From: Chrysophaeum taylorii
Taxonomy: Eukaryota > Sar > Pelagophyceae > Pelagomonadales > Pelagomonadaceae
Direction of reading: 5' to 3'
NCBI GenBank assembly: GCA_029834535.1
Contig: JAQMWT010000314.1
Location: 248,001-312,000 of the forward strand
DNA length: 64,000 bases
In this document: piece after piece, positions 8,526 to 20,441 of the stretch
Layout of the letters: every line of letters starts with the position of its first letter
Numbering within the stretch: position 1 is the first letter of the stretch
Notes under the pieces: model-generated
What the model was told of the DNA's origin: nothing
The model's input: only the letters and a program-made list of their open reading frames with translations
Databases searched by the model: none
Program-made: the position numbers and the translations under genes

Positions 8526-11500
8526 TTTTTTTTTCCGTTTCGCCACACTTTGTTTTTTAACTTTTTTTGAATACCCTCCAAACTCGACACGTGGTGGTGG
8601 TGTGAAGGACAACTTGGAAACAAGCGATGGCGACGACTAGACACGCGGAATCAGAAAGACGCGTTTTCGTGCTCGGCGAATACTTGCCGATTCGAAAGCG
8701 GCTTTTCTCGTCGTTGTCATCATCGAACCAACGCCGTCACGTGCTCGCCGGTACACCCGGCTTTTTTTTACACGTCTTACTATTTTTTTATCCAAAAAAC
8801 TCAGAGTCCCAAGCTTAAAGAGCCACAGCTTTCTACGAAGATTGTGGTTTTGCGGTATGTCTGACTGAATGAATCCGCACGGTTTCTCGCGGACCAGTGA
8901 GTGCCAATTCGAATGAACGGAAGCGCCTTCTCCATGCCTTTCATGGATCGCATGTCTCATCAGTAGTGTTGTTTCGCGTCGCGGTATGTATGTTTCTGAA
9001 GGAAGGAAGAAAGAAAGACTTCGGTGCTCCCGACTCCTCGCCCCAACGAGAGGAAAATATCGCCAATTCGTAGGGCTGGAAGAAATAGCACAGTGCGTTG
9101 TATCGACAATGCCGATGGTGAGTAAAAAAAAAAAAAAAAAGCGAGGGTTATTAGACGTTGTCCAAAGTTGCTGAAAGGGCGCTATAGTAGCGTCGGCACG
9201 GACATTGGACGGAAATCGAGGTCAGGCAATTGTCAACGCTCATGATTTATGTCATACCGTAAAGTTTGGCGCTTCCGCAGTGCAGGAGCAATCATCGGCC
9301 AAACTTCCAAACGGAAGGTTCGCAGCGGGGTGTGGGCGGGGGGCGCAGAAGAAAGTTAGTTGGCGACTACGCTGGTTGTCAGTCAAATCGCAGTCTCCGC
9401 ATGGCGACAAGCTATCAACCTCTACTCTCCTTCATGCGCCCCTGCGTCGTCTTAACGCCCTGTGATGATCATCCCACGAGAGCTTCTTCCGTTGGGAATA
9501 CCGACGCCCCGTGCACTGGGCTGGCCTATATTTAGATAGCTTCCAGTGTTTAGAATCAACACTGGCTGCTTACTACTCCGCCTTCCCCAATGAAATCTCG
9601 GTCTTCGGATTAAGGATCAGCGAGTGCGTCCACGCCGAAATCAAGTCAATCATGAAAACCAAGCACGGAAATCTAGATAGAGATCCATCGCGACTTGAGC
9701 AACGAGCACATCGAACAACTGGCCGGAGGATATTGGAATACGGACCGTGTAGACACCCCGAATATTTCATGATCTTCAGCATTACTTGCTGACGGTGATT
9801 TTGACAAGAACGACGTTATACAATTTCCCCCCCAATGAATGCATCGCCTCTGCCATAACGACGTGGGTCGATGTGCCCGACAAGGATTGCGTGAGAGAGC
9901 CTGGCGTTTGACCGGCAACGAGGTCGCCCGGTGTTGATTCCATTAAGCTATCGTGCTCAAGGAGCCGCGAACGTGCCGGCAGCAAGAGTCTTCCCTTAGC
10001 AACTTCGCGAAGACTTCAATGGCTGTGGGACTGAGCGAGGTCAGACGAGATGGCCAAGATTTCGGCTACGCCTTGGTGATTTTCGGAAGCAACCTGGGAG
10101 CGAGCTGGGCACCACTAGATTTCCTGCCTCGATAATTCCGAAGGGCGCAGAGCCCTGACCTAGACCAAAGCAGCAACAGTTCTGCCAGTGACCCTAGTCC
10201 TTTGACTTTGCCATTGACACGAGCTATTTCGCCCATGACTTATTATCGCTTTGTACGTATCCACGACCACAAATAAATAGGCACGGCCACGGCGGAACGC
10301 CGTTAAATTCGCGTGTGATATGATCGCGCGGTGACCTCCTCGAACAAACGACGCGCCGAGTCCCAGCCAGGGTCGCCCAAGACGAGACCTGCTGTCCACT
10401 TCGACCTGGGGGCACATACGAACAGCACAGTCTGAAGCGAAGACGCCAGTGGTGTCAGTGCCGGCTTTTGACCAGAGGAGCATCGCCTCCAATATGCCCG
10501 ATCTTAGTATTGAGTTGGTCAGTTGACCGCCAACCAACTCAACACTGACCAACTCAACACTAACCAACTTTTTCCACTTGATTGTTTCAGCAGTCGTTTA
10601 TCGCTCCAAATGCGCTTGCTCGTTGACGCACCCTATTCTGACGACTTCCACGATCGGGCCCTTGACGTCGAGCCTTTACTTCGGCATCTCGCAGTTCGTC
10701 GGTAATAGCGAATCTTGGCGCGCTGTGCATGCAGCCAGTGGCCGTAGGACCAATAAACGAAGGAGGTGTGGCTCACTGCTCGCGCAATGCGGATACCGTG
10801 CCGCCGCACACGACGCGAAAAACTGGTGTCGTGTTTTTCGGCAGAACGGATGAAAAATGCCGCAGCACGTCGGGTCCCGAGTGGTATTATAAAGCTGAAG
10901 GGTCTCTCTGACACGGCTGTCGACGACTTGAAGTGGCCAGCAAGCCCGAGTTGCCGGTCGGATTCGACGTCAGGATGAGGGGCTCGTTTCCCATTTGAGA
11001 ATGAGGCGTTGAGTCGCCAGTTTATCCTGTTGATGGAATCAACACTTACAAATCGAATAATCCGAGCGGTCGTCCGACCGACCACTAAGCTTTAAAACTA
11101 AGCTTTAAAGTAGAAACGCTTCGCGGGACCAGCCACGGCGTCTCGTGCGTAAAGAGCGTCGCGAGACCGAGAGATACGCGCGGCTTGCGCGACTTCGCAC
11201 CACCGCAGCACCGCGACCTCGACGCGGATCAAAAGCGACAACGTCGTGCTAGCGCGCGGCCGCAAGAGAAAAGGAGCGCGAGCGGGCGCGACGGCGTCGT
11301 GCTACCGCGCGACCGCATCACGAGCAAAAGCAACGAGACCAAGCGCAAGAGCGTCCGTGCTACCGGGCAGCCGCAACACTACGAAAAGGACCGCGAGCGG
11401 GCGCGACGGCGTCGTGCTACCGCCGCGCGGCCGCAACACTACGAAATGGAACGGCCGTCCGTCCGACCGACAGCGTCGTGCTACCGCCGCGCGGCCGCAA

Positions 11501-12065
11501 CACTACGAAATGGAACGGCCGTCCGTCCGACCGTTCGTCTGTTCGTCGTCCGTCCGTCTTTTGTAGACAACGTCGTGCTATACCGCGCGGCCGCAACACG
11601 CGCACACTCATGTTTGAGCAAAGGTTGAAGAATTAATTGTCAACGAAGCCAAGCGGCCGTCCGTCCGTCCGTCCGTCCGTCCGTCTACAATTGTACTAAA
11701 GAAAAACTAAACTAGCCCCCCAGCGCTAGCCCTTCTTAATTAGTAATCTGACACCAAGCGGCTATTAATATCCCGTTGCTGGCACCCTTGCCAGCCTTGC
11801 CATTTTGTTGTTGTCATGCGCGTGTATCAAGGGTCATTTTCTACAGTGTATGTCAGCCTTAAATGTATGTTGACAGCAGAAGGGTTAACGCGTGCATGCG
11901 CTCACCTAATAAGTCTTTCCTAGAGTCTTTCCTATCAAATATTATCGCTGCGAACGGGCCAAGTTTCCGTTAGTTCAAGTTTCCAGCAAGATTCACAGTC
12001 GTCGAACGGTTCCTGTTGGGTTGATTTTGGAATCCGTTTAGGTGTCAAGCTATAAGCAATAGTTC
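8526..12065. other. Gene-poor, lower-GC repeat region
   Basis: This 3.5-kb stretch contains no gene I can support. Open frames are short, overlap each other on both strands and lack conserved motifs. Base composition between about 8800 and 11100 is visibly more balanced than in the genes. Landmarks are a poly-A run at 9125-9140, a short direct repeat of CCAACTCAACACT near 10525-10570, a copy of the TCCTGTTGATGGAA element at 11022-11042, the minisatellite at 11236-11600 and a GTCC tetranucleotide run near 11655-11685. Confidence 0.4.
11236..11600 (+). repeat. GC-rich minisatellite
   Basis: Diverged tandem copies of a unit of about 40-70 bp share the core CGTCGTGCTACCGC and GCGGCCGCAACACTACGAAA. 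At least five copies of the first core are seen (near 11240, 11298, 11410, 11477 and 11570). The two copies around 11420 and 11487 are almost identical and extend through GGAACGGCCGTCCGTCCGAC. The reading frames through it are repeat-made and not genes. Confidence 0.75.
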
Positions 12066-12341
12066 ATGCGAGCTTCTTGCGAGATGGCCAAGGTCGCACG
12101 TGTCGCCCGCATGCTGAGACGAGACTTGAGCATGCCCGTCCCGATTCCCGAGACGTGCGGCGACGACTGCGACAAGGACTACGCCCGGCACTGCGATTAT
12201 CGGCTTTGGGTATTTACGCAGCGCGTTCGAGGAGAGTCGTGGTCTGACCCGCGCCTTGACGCCGCGCTTCTCGAGCCCCCGGACGTCGACTCCCCGGTCC
12301 GCGACTTCCCCCAGCAGCTCATCTTCGGTCTCGACGTATGA
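12066..12341 (+). CDS. Lineage-specific 91-aa protein, PVPIPE/DKDYA family, copy 2
   Basis: This is the paralogue of the 4307-4609 gene and is read in the same direction. The conserved blocks are SMPVPIPE (residues about 21-28), DKDYARHCDYRLW (about 36-48), QRV (about 52-54) and FPQQLIFGLDV at the very C-terminus. The central variable segment is shorter than in copy 1 and the cysteine of the CDY block is kept. The N-terminus is basic (ARVARMLRRDL). An alternative start is the in-frame ATG at 12084, which would remove six residues. Function is unknown. It sits alone in a repeat-rich region, between the inverted TCCTGTTGATGGAA copies at 11022 and 15303. Confidence 0.65.
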   Translation: MRASCEMAKVARVARMLRRDLSMPVPIPETCGDDCDKDYARHCDYRLWVFTQRVRGESWSDPRLDAALLEPPDVDSPVRDFPQQLIFGLDV

Positions 12342-13011
12342 GCACGATGGTTGTCTCCCCCGACGCAGCGATAATTGTCGGAGTCGAGCGCCTCGAGGCT
12401 CGCCGGACTCGGTCGAGCTTCTGTTTTTAGTCTGCTTCTTGTCCACCACCACCTCTATGATGATATGCGCACGCTGTTATGCTATCGACCTCGCGTGCGG
12501 CCATCTGATGATATTTATGACTGCCCACGTATTTTCTCTTCTCCCTCCACCTTCGTGCGGCCTAATAATAATATTTATACATCCTCCCGATATTTCGATG
12601 CAGACGACTCGCCTCAGTGGCCCTCGCCTTAAACCGGCCGCCGGCGCCTGGCATGGCGCGGGGAGTGGGCTGTCGTGCCGAGTCAGTAAGCGCACGAGCC
12701 TTATAATAAGATTCGCACTTTTTTTTTTTGGCCGCCCTATTAAGCTCAAGCACGCAGCAAAGCGAGAATGTTCGCCACGAACAAACGCTGACGCACGCAC
12801 AATTATTGAAGCCTTACCCATACTTCCGGGCGATGTCGGTCCATTTCGGTGTCAGGCTTCAATTTTAATTCAAGTTGGTGTTTTTAGCGATGCGGGCGTT
12901 ATTCGTGCGTTTTTTTTTGTTCAACCAAGCCTCTTCCCTTTTGTTTTTGATTCCGTTACTTATTTTCCTCCAGCTTTGTAAAAAACTGAGTCAGCTTGAC
13001 GTCATAAGCTT

Positions 13012-13045
<34 letters not shown>

Positions 13046-13972
13046 CTGATGTTGCAACGCATATTTCGAAATCAGGATCAGCACCCTCTGGTTCTATTCC
13101 CTGCTTCTCCGGAGGACTGCTGCGCCGAGCGCGGTCGTGCGAGATGGGAACACTTCGCCGACCCGACCCTCTCGCCTTGGGCTGCGACGCGCGCCGGGGC
13201 ACATCGAGACCAGCGGCACTCGTTTGAAACAAGCCGTCGTCGGAAAATCCGTCCAAACCCTAGGTCGGCACGTTTGAGGCCGCCCTGCCCGAACGCCGAG
13301 GGACTTTAGAGAATACTCAAAGCCACATCGTCGGGAGCTTCCCCCGGGCCCGTGAGCGGCGGTGTTCCCTATAGGCTGCCCGTCGTGATCCGCTACGCCT
13401 CGCTCGAGCACGTGCCATGCCGCGTTTGTTCGCTCTCGACAGAAAGGACCTGCTGGTGAAGGCAGTACTGGCCACCGGCACGCGCCGGCAGGTCTGGTCG
13501 GATTGGCACCTAATGAAGGCCCTTCTCGCACGCGACCGGTCGAAGAACCTCCGAGACGCACGAGGATCGAATACTAAAATTCGGCGCTTGGACCGCGCCT
13601 GAAATCTAGCGAATACATCGACAACGCGAATGGCGTCTAAAGGCGCCACTACTTTCTGAGCAACGAGTGGCGCTGTGCCTACGTCATCTTGCTGGAGGGA
13701 GAGACGCTCCCTTGGCCGACCGGCCGAATTCCGTTTCCGGAGGCTACGAGCGAGACGTTTTGGACCACGGACGGGCGAAAACAACCCCGCAGCCTTTCGC
13801 GTGAGCCAGCGCTTGCGATTCTGCCGGCTCCGACGCCCGCCCCGGCAGCCCCGGTCGTGCAGGGCACCGACACCGGCCGAATTCGAAGCCCGTCGCCGAC
13901 GCCTCGTCTAGGAGCAAGCGACGCGTCCAACACGGCCGAAGCTACCCCACGCCGCCTCGCCAGAAGGGTCGT

Positions 13973-14476
13973 ATGAGTGGTCAGAAAGATGACGCCGAAT
14001 ACCGCGACAGCGACGAGATGGACGCGGAGTTGAGTTTGGAGGAGCTGCAAAAGCGGCGGCTCCGTGATTATAAAGCTCTGGTGAAGTCGCCACGCATGAC
14101 AGTCAACGCGGCCTGTATTGCGCGCTGGACGAGAAAGAGGACAAGATCACCGCCCAGCAAAAAGAATTCCGTCGTTTACAGGCCGAACTTGATGCTGTTC
14201 GACTTTCGTACCAAAGCACCGGTGCCGGAGAAGAAGATGATGATGCGGCGGAGCTGACTTCCCAACGTCGATTAGAGCTTCTCCGACGACTACTTATGGC
14301 TGCGCGCGAAAAGCTTCCGCGAGCACGACATCGGCGATGCGACCTCCTCGCCGACTTCGCATCGAGACTCCCGTCGCATGAGCGTTCGGCTTTGATGCCA
14401 ATGTTGCCGCCGGGTGAAGCCGCCAAAGACCAGCTCGCACGTGTTGGGCGGTTTCGTTGTATACAAGTCTCTTAAG
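13973..14476 (+). pseudogene. Coiled-coil open frame split between two reading frames (relic or unresolved intron)
   Basis: From ATG 13973 one frame reads MSGQKDDAEYRDSDEMDAEL and continues with ELQKRRLRDYKALVKSP to about 14095. A second frame then takes over with ALDEKEDKITAQQKEFRRLQ, AELDAVRLSYQSTGAGEEDD and LPSHERSALMPMLPPGEAAK, ending at TAA near 14473. Both halves look like the same acidic/basic coiled-coil protein. A GTGAAG donor at 14083 with the TTTACAG acceptor at 14180 would join the frames but would remove convincing coiled-coil sequence, so a frame break in a decaying gene is equally likely. No family is recognised. Confidence 0.35.
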
Positions 14477-15236
14477 GGCAGGATTTTTCGTCTGATGTGG
14501 CACCTTTGGGGAGAGAGAGATAGGGTCTAGTTTTAGGGTGACTGTTTTCTACAAAGCTGGAGGGAGGGAGGGAGGTATTATTGCTAACAGGGAAAGAAAG
14601 GTTATGAGAAGAAAAGGTGGAGAGCCGACCAACGCTCTGCCTGCACCGCCGCCATCGCGGTGGGTGGGCCGGGCGAGGAATCAACCTTACCCTCTCCTGC
14701 AAGAGGCGCCGACACCTCTTTGTCTGTCTCATGGCCCAAAAGAAAGACGTGCGGCCGACGCGTGCCAGTAGTCCCCAGAAAAAAGAACTCCGTTTCCACT
14801 TCCTTCCGCCGAAAAAAAAGGAAAAGGCCCTTGCCGTCGTCTACCGCAGAAAACCCGTTCTGTGGCATTCTTCTCCTCCATTTTGCCAGGGAGTTTTAGT
14901 TTCTTGCCCCTTCAGCACGAGCACTATTGATTATTACCCTAAGTCTTTTGCCCTTACCCTAACGGCACTTATTTCGGGAAAGAAAGTTAAGTTTGTCGAA
15001 AAAAAGAAAAGCACGTTTGCGTGCTGCTGGCCGCGCCGCCGCTGTAGCGGCCGAGGCCGACTGGTGAGTAATAGGCGTCCTTCGCTAGGCTCCAGACCAT
15101 AGTCAAGTACGTACTTAGCTGGGGGCCCTTTCGGCCACCGAGGAAGTCGATTCGTTCTTCCACTGGACGATGAGACGCTCTGCTGCCTCGTAAGCAGCAG
15201 CGCGGCGCTCTCCAGCGACGAGCGCTGGCTTGATGT

Positions 15237-15303
15237 TTGATTCCATCAACAGGAAGGAAGTCGTGGTTGTTGATGGAACTCTGGAGTTCCATCAACAGGA
15301 TAA
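15237..15303. repeat. Palindromic cluster of the TCCTGTTGATGGAA element
   Basis: TTGATTCCATCAACAGGA at 15237-15254 is followed by a near-perfect palindrome at 15269-15296 whose 13-bp arms are GTTGATGGAACTC and its complement around a 2-bp centre. The reverse complements of 15237-15254 (18 bp) and 15287-15303 (17 bp) are both found exactly at 11022-11042. Confidence 0.7.
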
Positions 15304-15557
15304 TACGACGTTTGATCAAACTACTAAAAATTTTCCGAGGTTATTAATTAATTAAGCTAGACCCTGGGCGCAAAAGCGAGCATTCCAAGCCGATGACTCA
15401 GCGTGACGATTCAGATTAGGGTCTAGTTTCAGACCTAGTTGTCGCAGAGATTAGGGGTCGTATCTTGGAAGTCTTCGGGGGGGTGGCTCGAAGGAGGCGG
15501 GCGGCTCTGAGAAGAATGAGAATTGGGGTTAAGGGTAATCATCCCTGTTCGCCGATA

Positions 15558-16850
15558 ATGGCGGATGCCCAGCAGGACGCCCAGGCGGTCCAGGTGGAGA
15601 TATGGAAAGTGAAGAAGCTGGTGAAGTCGCTGTCGATGGCGCGGGGTAACGGGACGTCGATGATCTCGCTCGTAATCCCGCCGCGCGACCAAATCTCGCG
15701 CGTGACGAAGATGTTGGCCGACGAGTATGGGACGGCGTCGAACATAAAGTCGCGCGTGAACAGGCTGAGCGTGCTCGGGGCGATCACGTCGACGCAGCAA
15801 CGGCTAAAATTATACTCCAAGGTGCCGCCGCACGGGCTTGTGGTGTATTGCGGTACTATAGTGACGGAGGACGGTAAGGAGAAGCGCGTGAACATCGATT
15901 TCGAACCCTTCAAGCCGATCAACACGTCTTTGTACTTGTGCGACAACAAGTTTCACACCGAGGCCTTGAACGAGCTCCTCGAAGACGACGACAAGTTTGG
16001 GTTCATCGTGATGGACGGAAACGGTTCGCTCTACGGAACGCTCCAGGGGAACAACAGAGAGGTTATCCACAAATTCTCTGTCGACCTCCCCAAGAAGCAC
16101 GGCCGAGGCGGCCAGTCGGCTCTGCGTTTCGCGCGGCTCCGCATGGAAAAGCGACACAACTACGTCCGGAAAGTGGCCGAGCTTGCCGTTCAGTTCTTTA
16201 TTACCAACGACAAGCCAAACGTCGCCGGCCTCGTCTTGGCGGGGTCGGCCGACTTCAAGTCCGAGCTCCAGACGTCGGACATGTTCGACCAACGCCTCGC
16301 CAAGGTTGTCATCAAGACGGTCGACGTCTCCTACGGCGGAGAAAACGGCTTCAACCAGGCGATCGAGCTCAGCGCCGAAACCCTCGGCTCGGTCAAGCTC
16401 GTCCAGGAGAAGAGATTGCTTCAGCGCTACTTTGACGAGATTTCCCAGGACACGGGCAAGTACTGCTTCATGGTCGAGGACACCCTCAAGGCCCTCGAGC
16501 TCGGCGCGGTGGAGACCCTCATCGTCTGGGAAAACCTCGATATCGAGCGTATTACCTTGCGCGAACACGGCACTCAAAACCAGAAAATCCTCCACGTCGC
16601 CAAGGACAACTTCAAGGGAGAGTCGGACTACGAGATCGTCGAGTCCATTTCTCTGGTCGAGTGGTTCGCCAACAACTACAAAACCTTTGGCACGACCCTC
16701 GAGTTCGTTACCAACCGAAGTCAGGAGGGATCTCAGTTTTGCCGCGGCTTTGGCGGCATCGGCGGCATTCTCCGCTGGCGCGTCGACTTCCTCGAACTCG
16801 AGATGGCCGCCGAAATGGACGATCTACAGAGCCAAGAACAACTCACCTAA
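15558..16850 (+). CDS. ETF1: Eukaryotic translation termination factor eRF1
   Basis: The 430-aa protein is full length for the family and intron-free. It recognises all three stop codons in the ribosomal A site and triggers peptide release together with eRF3. Domain 1 (about residues 1-140) has the stop-codon reading elements [18 protein letters not shown] and YLCDNKF. Domain 2 has the catalytic GGQ loop in [15 protein letters not shown] near residue 185. Domain 3 follows with the conserved [20 protein letters not shown] segment. The intact NIKS and YxCxxxF motifs fit the standard genetic code. I start the gene at MADAQQDAQ (15558) because the 31 codons upstream are arginine-rich and absent from the family. 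An AAGGGTAATC motif lies about 25 bp upstream. Confidence 0.97.
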   Translation: MADAQQDAQAVQVEIWKVKKLVKSLSMARGNGTSMISLVIPPRDQISRVTKMLADEYGTASNIKSRVNRLSVLGAITSTQQRLKLYSKVPPHGLVVYCGTIVTEDGKEKRVNIDFEPFKPINTSLYLCDNKFHTEALNELLEDDDKFGFIVMDGNGSLYGTLQGNNREVIHKFSVDLPKKHGRGGQSALRFARLRMEKRHNYVRKVAELAVQFFITNDKPNVAGLVLAGSADFKSELQTSDMFDQRLAKVVIKTVDVSYGGENGFNQAIELSAETLGSVKLVQEKRLLQRYFDEISQDTGKYCFMVEDTLKALELGAVETLIVWENLDIERITLREHGTQNQKILHVAKDNFKGESDYEIVESISLVEWFANNYKTFGTTLEFVTNRSQEGSQFCRGFGGIGGILRWRVDFLELEMAAEMDDLQSQEQLT

Positions 16851-17290
16851 TTTTTTTTTCTTTTATATCAATCATATACTCGCTTCTTTTTTTTACTTAC
16901 GCCGCCACCACCTTCACCACCTCCTCCTCATACCTGGACTTCTTGCCTGAAAAGACGTCAAAACACGCGAGCTGCTGCGTTCGTTGTGTTGTGTTGTGTA
17001 CCCTCACACACCTCTTTCACTCTCTGTCTTGTGGGTGGCCGTCGAGACGAGGCGCGTACACTGTCGTCCCCGCCACTCGATTGTTAGGAGTGAGAGGCCA
17101 CACCACCACCACCACCACCACAACGACCACCACTTGGTACTTTGCCGAGAGTCGCGGCCGGACGACGCCGCCGCCGTCTCCCTCTGTTGTTGCCTACAAC
17201 TTTGCGCGCCCATATCCGATGGATGGATGGATGTAAGTCGGTGGTTCACTCTTGATGATGATGGTGCACGGCGTCGGATGGTAGTCCTAA
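16851..17290 (+). other. eRF1 3' flank before the tandem array
   Basis: T-rich 3' UTR-like sequence follows the stop (poly-T at 16853-16862). A CAC run (about 17101-17120) and GATG runs lie further on, and the tandem array begins near 17291. No gene is seen. Confidence 0.5.
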
Positions 17291-17378
17291 CTACTAATCG
17301 ACAGATGTTTGTCTGTCTGTCTGTTTGTGTGTCTGTTTGTCCCTCGATTTAGGGTAAGGATCAGGTAGGCGCGAGAGC

Positions 17379-17975
17379 CAGACAGTGATCCTCCAAGCCG
17401 TCTACGGCGACCTCGCAGACTATTTCCACGACCCGCGGCGGCTCTTTTAGCCAGCGCGCCATTCTCACGCCCCGTCGAAACGATGTTGTCGATGCTGACA
17501 ACGCGCGCATGACCGCGGCCTTTTTTTCCCGGAGACGAGGCGTCGGAGTTCTTTTAGGCAGACTAGGTTGGGTCGGAAGACGACGCCTCGCTCTTTACAG
17601 TCGAGTTTTCGACTCCCTGACAACCAACGGCATGCTGGCTTTGAGCGCGAGCTTAAGGTCTTCGCAATCTCGACCCGTCGCACGGCCACTGCAACGGTAC
17701 TAGATACATGATCGATCGTGTCGTGTCACCGAGGCTCCTCCAACCTGTATCCCTTAAAGCCCGCCGACGCCAAACGATCACCAAGAGCCAGGGCCAGACG
17801 CCCCGCGAGGTCGGCGTCCTCTCCCCCAAGCCCGTCTTCTGTCACGTCCAGCTCTACGTGGCTCTCTGTCGATCGACAACCCCGGGGATATGCTCTTCTG
17901 AGTCGACGACTCCACCCTACCCCACACGTGCTACGCAATACCTATAAGCCCCCTCCCGGCGTCTACACGCGCACT
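17379..17975 (+). mobile_element. Helitron helicase C-terminal relic, array copy 1
   Basis: The translation in shifting frames shows the end of a Pif1-like helicase of the Helitron Rep/Hel type: a YFHDPRRLF-like block, AILTPRRNDVVDADNAR (motif before the last ATP-binding part), a NSLTTNGM block and finally TITKSQGQTPREVGVL with PVFCHVQLYVAL (helicase motif VI region, normally TINKSQGQT...YVALSR). The frame is broken in several places, so nothing functional can be made. Helitrons are rolling-circle DNA transposons. Confidence 0.75.
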
Positions 17976-18373
17976 GTAAGTGAACTTACTGGGACCAGGT
18001 GAACTTACTGGAACCAGGTGAACTTGCGGAGGTTAGAGATTGGGACTAGGTGAAATTAGTGACCAGGCGAACTTACTGAGACCAAGTGAACTTACTGGGG
18101 TTTTTAGAGTAAACTCAAAGGTTAGCGGCGTGTGCGGATCAAAGCAGCTTGGATTGGCGGGGGTGACGGCGACGAGCTCGAAGGAAAGTGGATGTGAGCA
18201 CGAGTGGGTTTACCCTGAATTTACTGGGGTTAGAGATTGGGACTAGGTGAACTTACTGGCGAACTTACTGGCCTGCACTTGTCCTAACTACTAATCGACA
18301 GATGTTTGTCTGTTTGTCTGTCTGTCTGTTTGTCCCTCGATTTAGGGTAAGGATCAGGTAGGCGCGAGAGATC

Positions 18374-18966
18374 CAGACAGTGATCCTCCAAGCCGTCTAC
18401 GGCGACCTCGCAGACTATTTCCACGAGCCGCGGCGGCTCTTTCAGCGCGCCATTCTCACGCCCCGTCGAAACGATGTTGTCGATGCTGACAACGCGCGCA
18501 TGACCGCGGCCTTTTTTTCCCGGAGACGAGGCGTCGGAGTTCTTTTCGGCTGACTAGGCTGGGTCGGAAGACGACGCCTCGCTCTTTATAGTCGAGTTTT
18601 CAACTCCCTGACAACCAACGGCATGCTGACTTTGATCGCGAGCTTAAAGTCTTCGCAACCTCGACCCGTCGCACGGCCACTGCAACGGTACCAGATACAT
18701 GATCGATCGTGTCGTTGTCACCGAGGCTCCTCCAACCTGTATCCCTTAAGGCCCGCCGACGCCAAACGATCACCAAGAGCCAGGGCCAGACGCCCCGCGA
18801 GGTCGGCGTCCTCTTGGCGAAGCCCGTCTTCTGCCACGTCCAGCTCTACGTGGCTCTCTGTCGATCGGCAACCCCGAGGATATCCTCTTCTGAGTCGACG
18901 ACTCCACCCTACCCCACACGTGCTGCGCAATACCGATAAGCCCCCTCCCGGCGTCTACACGCGCAC
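18374..18966 (+). mobile_element. Helitron helicase C-terminal relic, array copy 2
   Basis: This copy has the same segment and the same frame breaks as the other copies, with a CACGAGCCGCGG variant at the HDPRR block and a stop where the later copies read RLGWVG. Sharing the breaks means the unit was already dead when it was tandemly amplified. Confidence 0.75.
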
Positions 18967-19312
18967 GGTAGGTGAACTTACTGGGACCACGTGAACTTAC
19001 TGGGGTTTGAGATTGGGACTAGGTGAACTGAGTGACCAGGTGAAACTGGGACCAGGTGAACATACTGGGGTTTTTAGAGTAAAGGGTTTTTAGAGTAAAC
19101 TCAAAGGTTGGCGGCGCGTGCGGATCAAAGCAGCTTAGATTGGCGGAGGCGAGAGCGACGAGCTCAAAGGAGTTGGTGTGAGCTGGGTGAACTTACTGGC
19201 CAGGTGAACTTATATGAAACTTACTGGGACCAGGTGAACTTACTGGGGTTAGAGATTGGGACTAGGTGAACTTACTGGCCTGCACTTGTCTTCCTAACTA
19301 CTAATCGACAGA

Positions 19313-19351
<39 letters not shown>

Positions 19352-19416
19352 TTGTCCCTCGATTTAGGGTAAGGATCAGGTAGGCGCGAGAGTAAGGATC
19401 AGGTAGGCGCGAGAGC

Positions 19417-20009
19417 CAGACAGTGATCCTCCAAGCCGTCTACGGCGACCTCGCAGACTATTTCCACGACCCGCGGCGGCTCTTTCAGCGCGCCATTCTC
19501 ACGCCCCGTCGAAACGATGTTGTCGATGCTGACAACGCGCGCATGACCGCGGCCTTTTTTTCCCGGAGACGAGGCGTCGGAGTTCTTTTCGGCCGACTAG
19601 GTTGGGTCGGAAGCCGACGCCTCGCTCTTTACAGTCGAGTTTTGAACTCCCTGACAACCAACGGCATGCTGACTTTGATCGCGAGCTTAAAGTCTTCGCA
19701 ACCTCGACCCGTCGCACGGCCACTGCAACGGTACCAGATACATGATCGATCGTGTCGTTGTCACCGAGGCTCCTCCAACCTGTATCCCTTAAGGCCCGCC
19801 GACGCCAAACGATCACCAAGAGCCAGGGCCAGACGCCCCGCGAGGTCGGCGTCCTCTTGGCGAAGCCCGTCTTCTGCCACGTCCAGCTCTACGTGGCTCT
19901 CTGTCGATCGGCAACCCCGAGGATATCCTCTTCTGAGTCGACGACTCCACCCTACCCCACACGTGCTGCGCAATACCGATAAGCCCCCTCCCGGCGTCTA
20001 CACGCGCAC
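19417..20009 (+). mobile_element. Helitron helicase C-terminal relic, array copy 3
   Basis: It is nearly identical to copy 4. An open frame of about 204 codons runs through the unit only because it crosses into non-native frames in its second half. The leader of this unit has TAAGGATCAGGTAGGCGCGAGAG twice in tandem, as do copies 4 and 5, which groups these three copies as the youngest. Confidence 0.75.
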
Positions 20010-20337
20010 TGTAGGTGAACTTACTGGGACCAGGTGAACTTACTGGGGTTGGAGATTGGGACTAGGTGAGCTGAGTGACCAGGTGAAACTGGGACCAGGT
20101 GAACATACTGGGGCTTTTAGAGTAAAGGGTTTTTAGAGTAAACTCAAAGGTTGGCGGCGCGTGCGGATCAAAGCAGCTTAGATTGGCGGAGGCGAGAGCG
20201 ACGAGCTCAAAGGAGTTGGTGTGAGCTAGGTGAACTTACTGACCATGAAACTTACTGGGACCAGGTGAACTTACTGGGGTTAGAGATTGGGAGTAGGTGA
20301 ACTTACTGGCCTGCACTTGTAACTACTAATCGACAGA

Positions 20338-20376
<39 letters not shown>

Positions 20377-20441
20377 TTGTCCCTCGATTTAGGGTAAGGA
20401 TCAGGTAGGCGCGAGAGTAAGGATCAGGTAGGCGCGAGAGC

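Larger units (their letters stand above)
12342..15557. other. Gene-poor region with repeats and a broken coiled-coil frame
   Basis: A GA dinucleotide run lies at 13015-13042 and a GGGA run at about 14562-14574. AGGGTCTAGTTT occurs twice (near 14522 and 15416). No other supported gene was found apart from the relic frame entered separately at 13973-14476. The last 100 bp is the leader of the eRF1 gene, which includes AAGGGTAATC about 25 bp before the start. Confidence 0.4.

Noticed and set aside
15810-16595. 261-codon minus-strand frame
   Set aside because: It is antisense to eRF1, which is certain.
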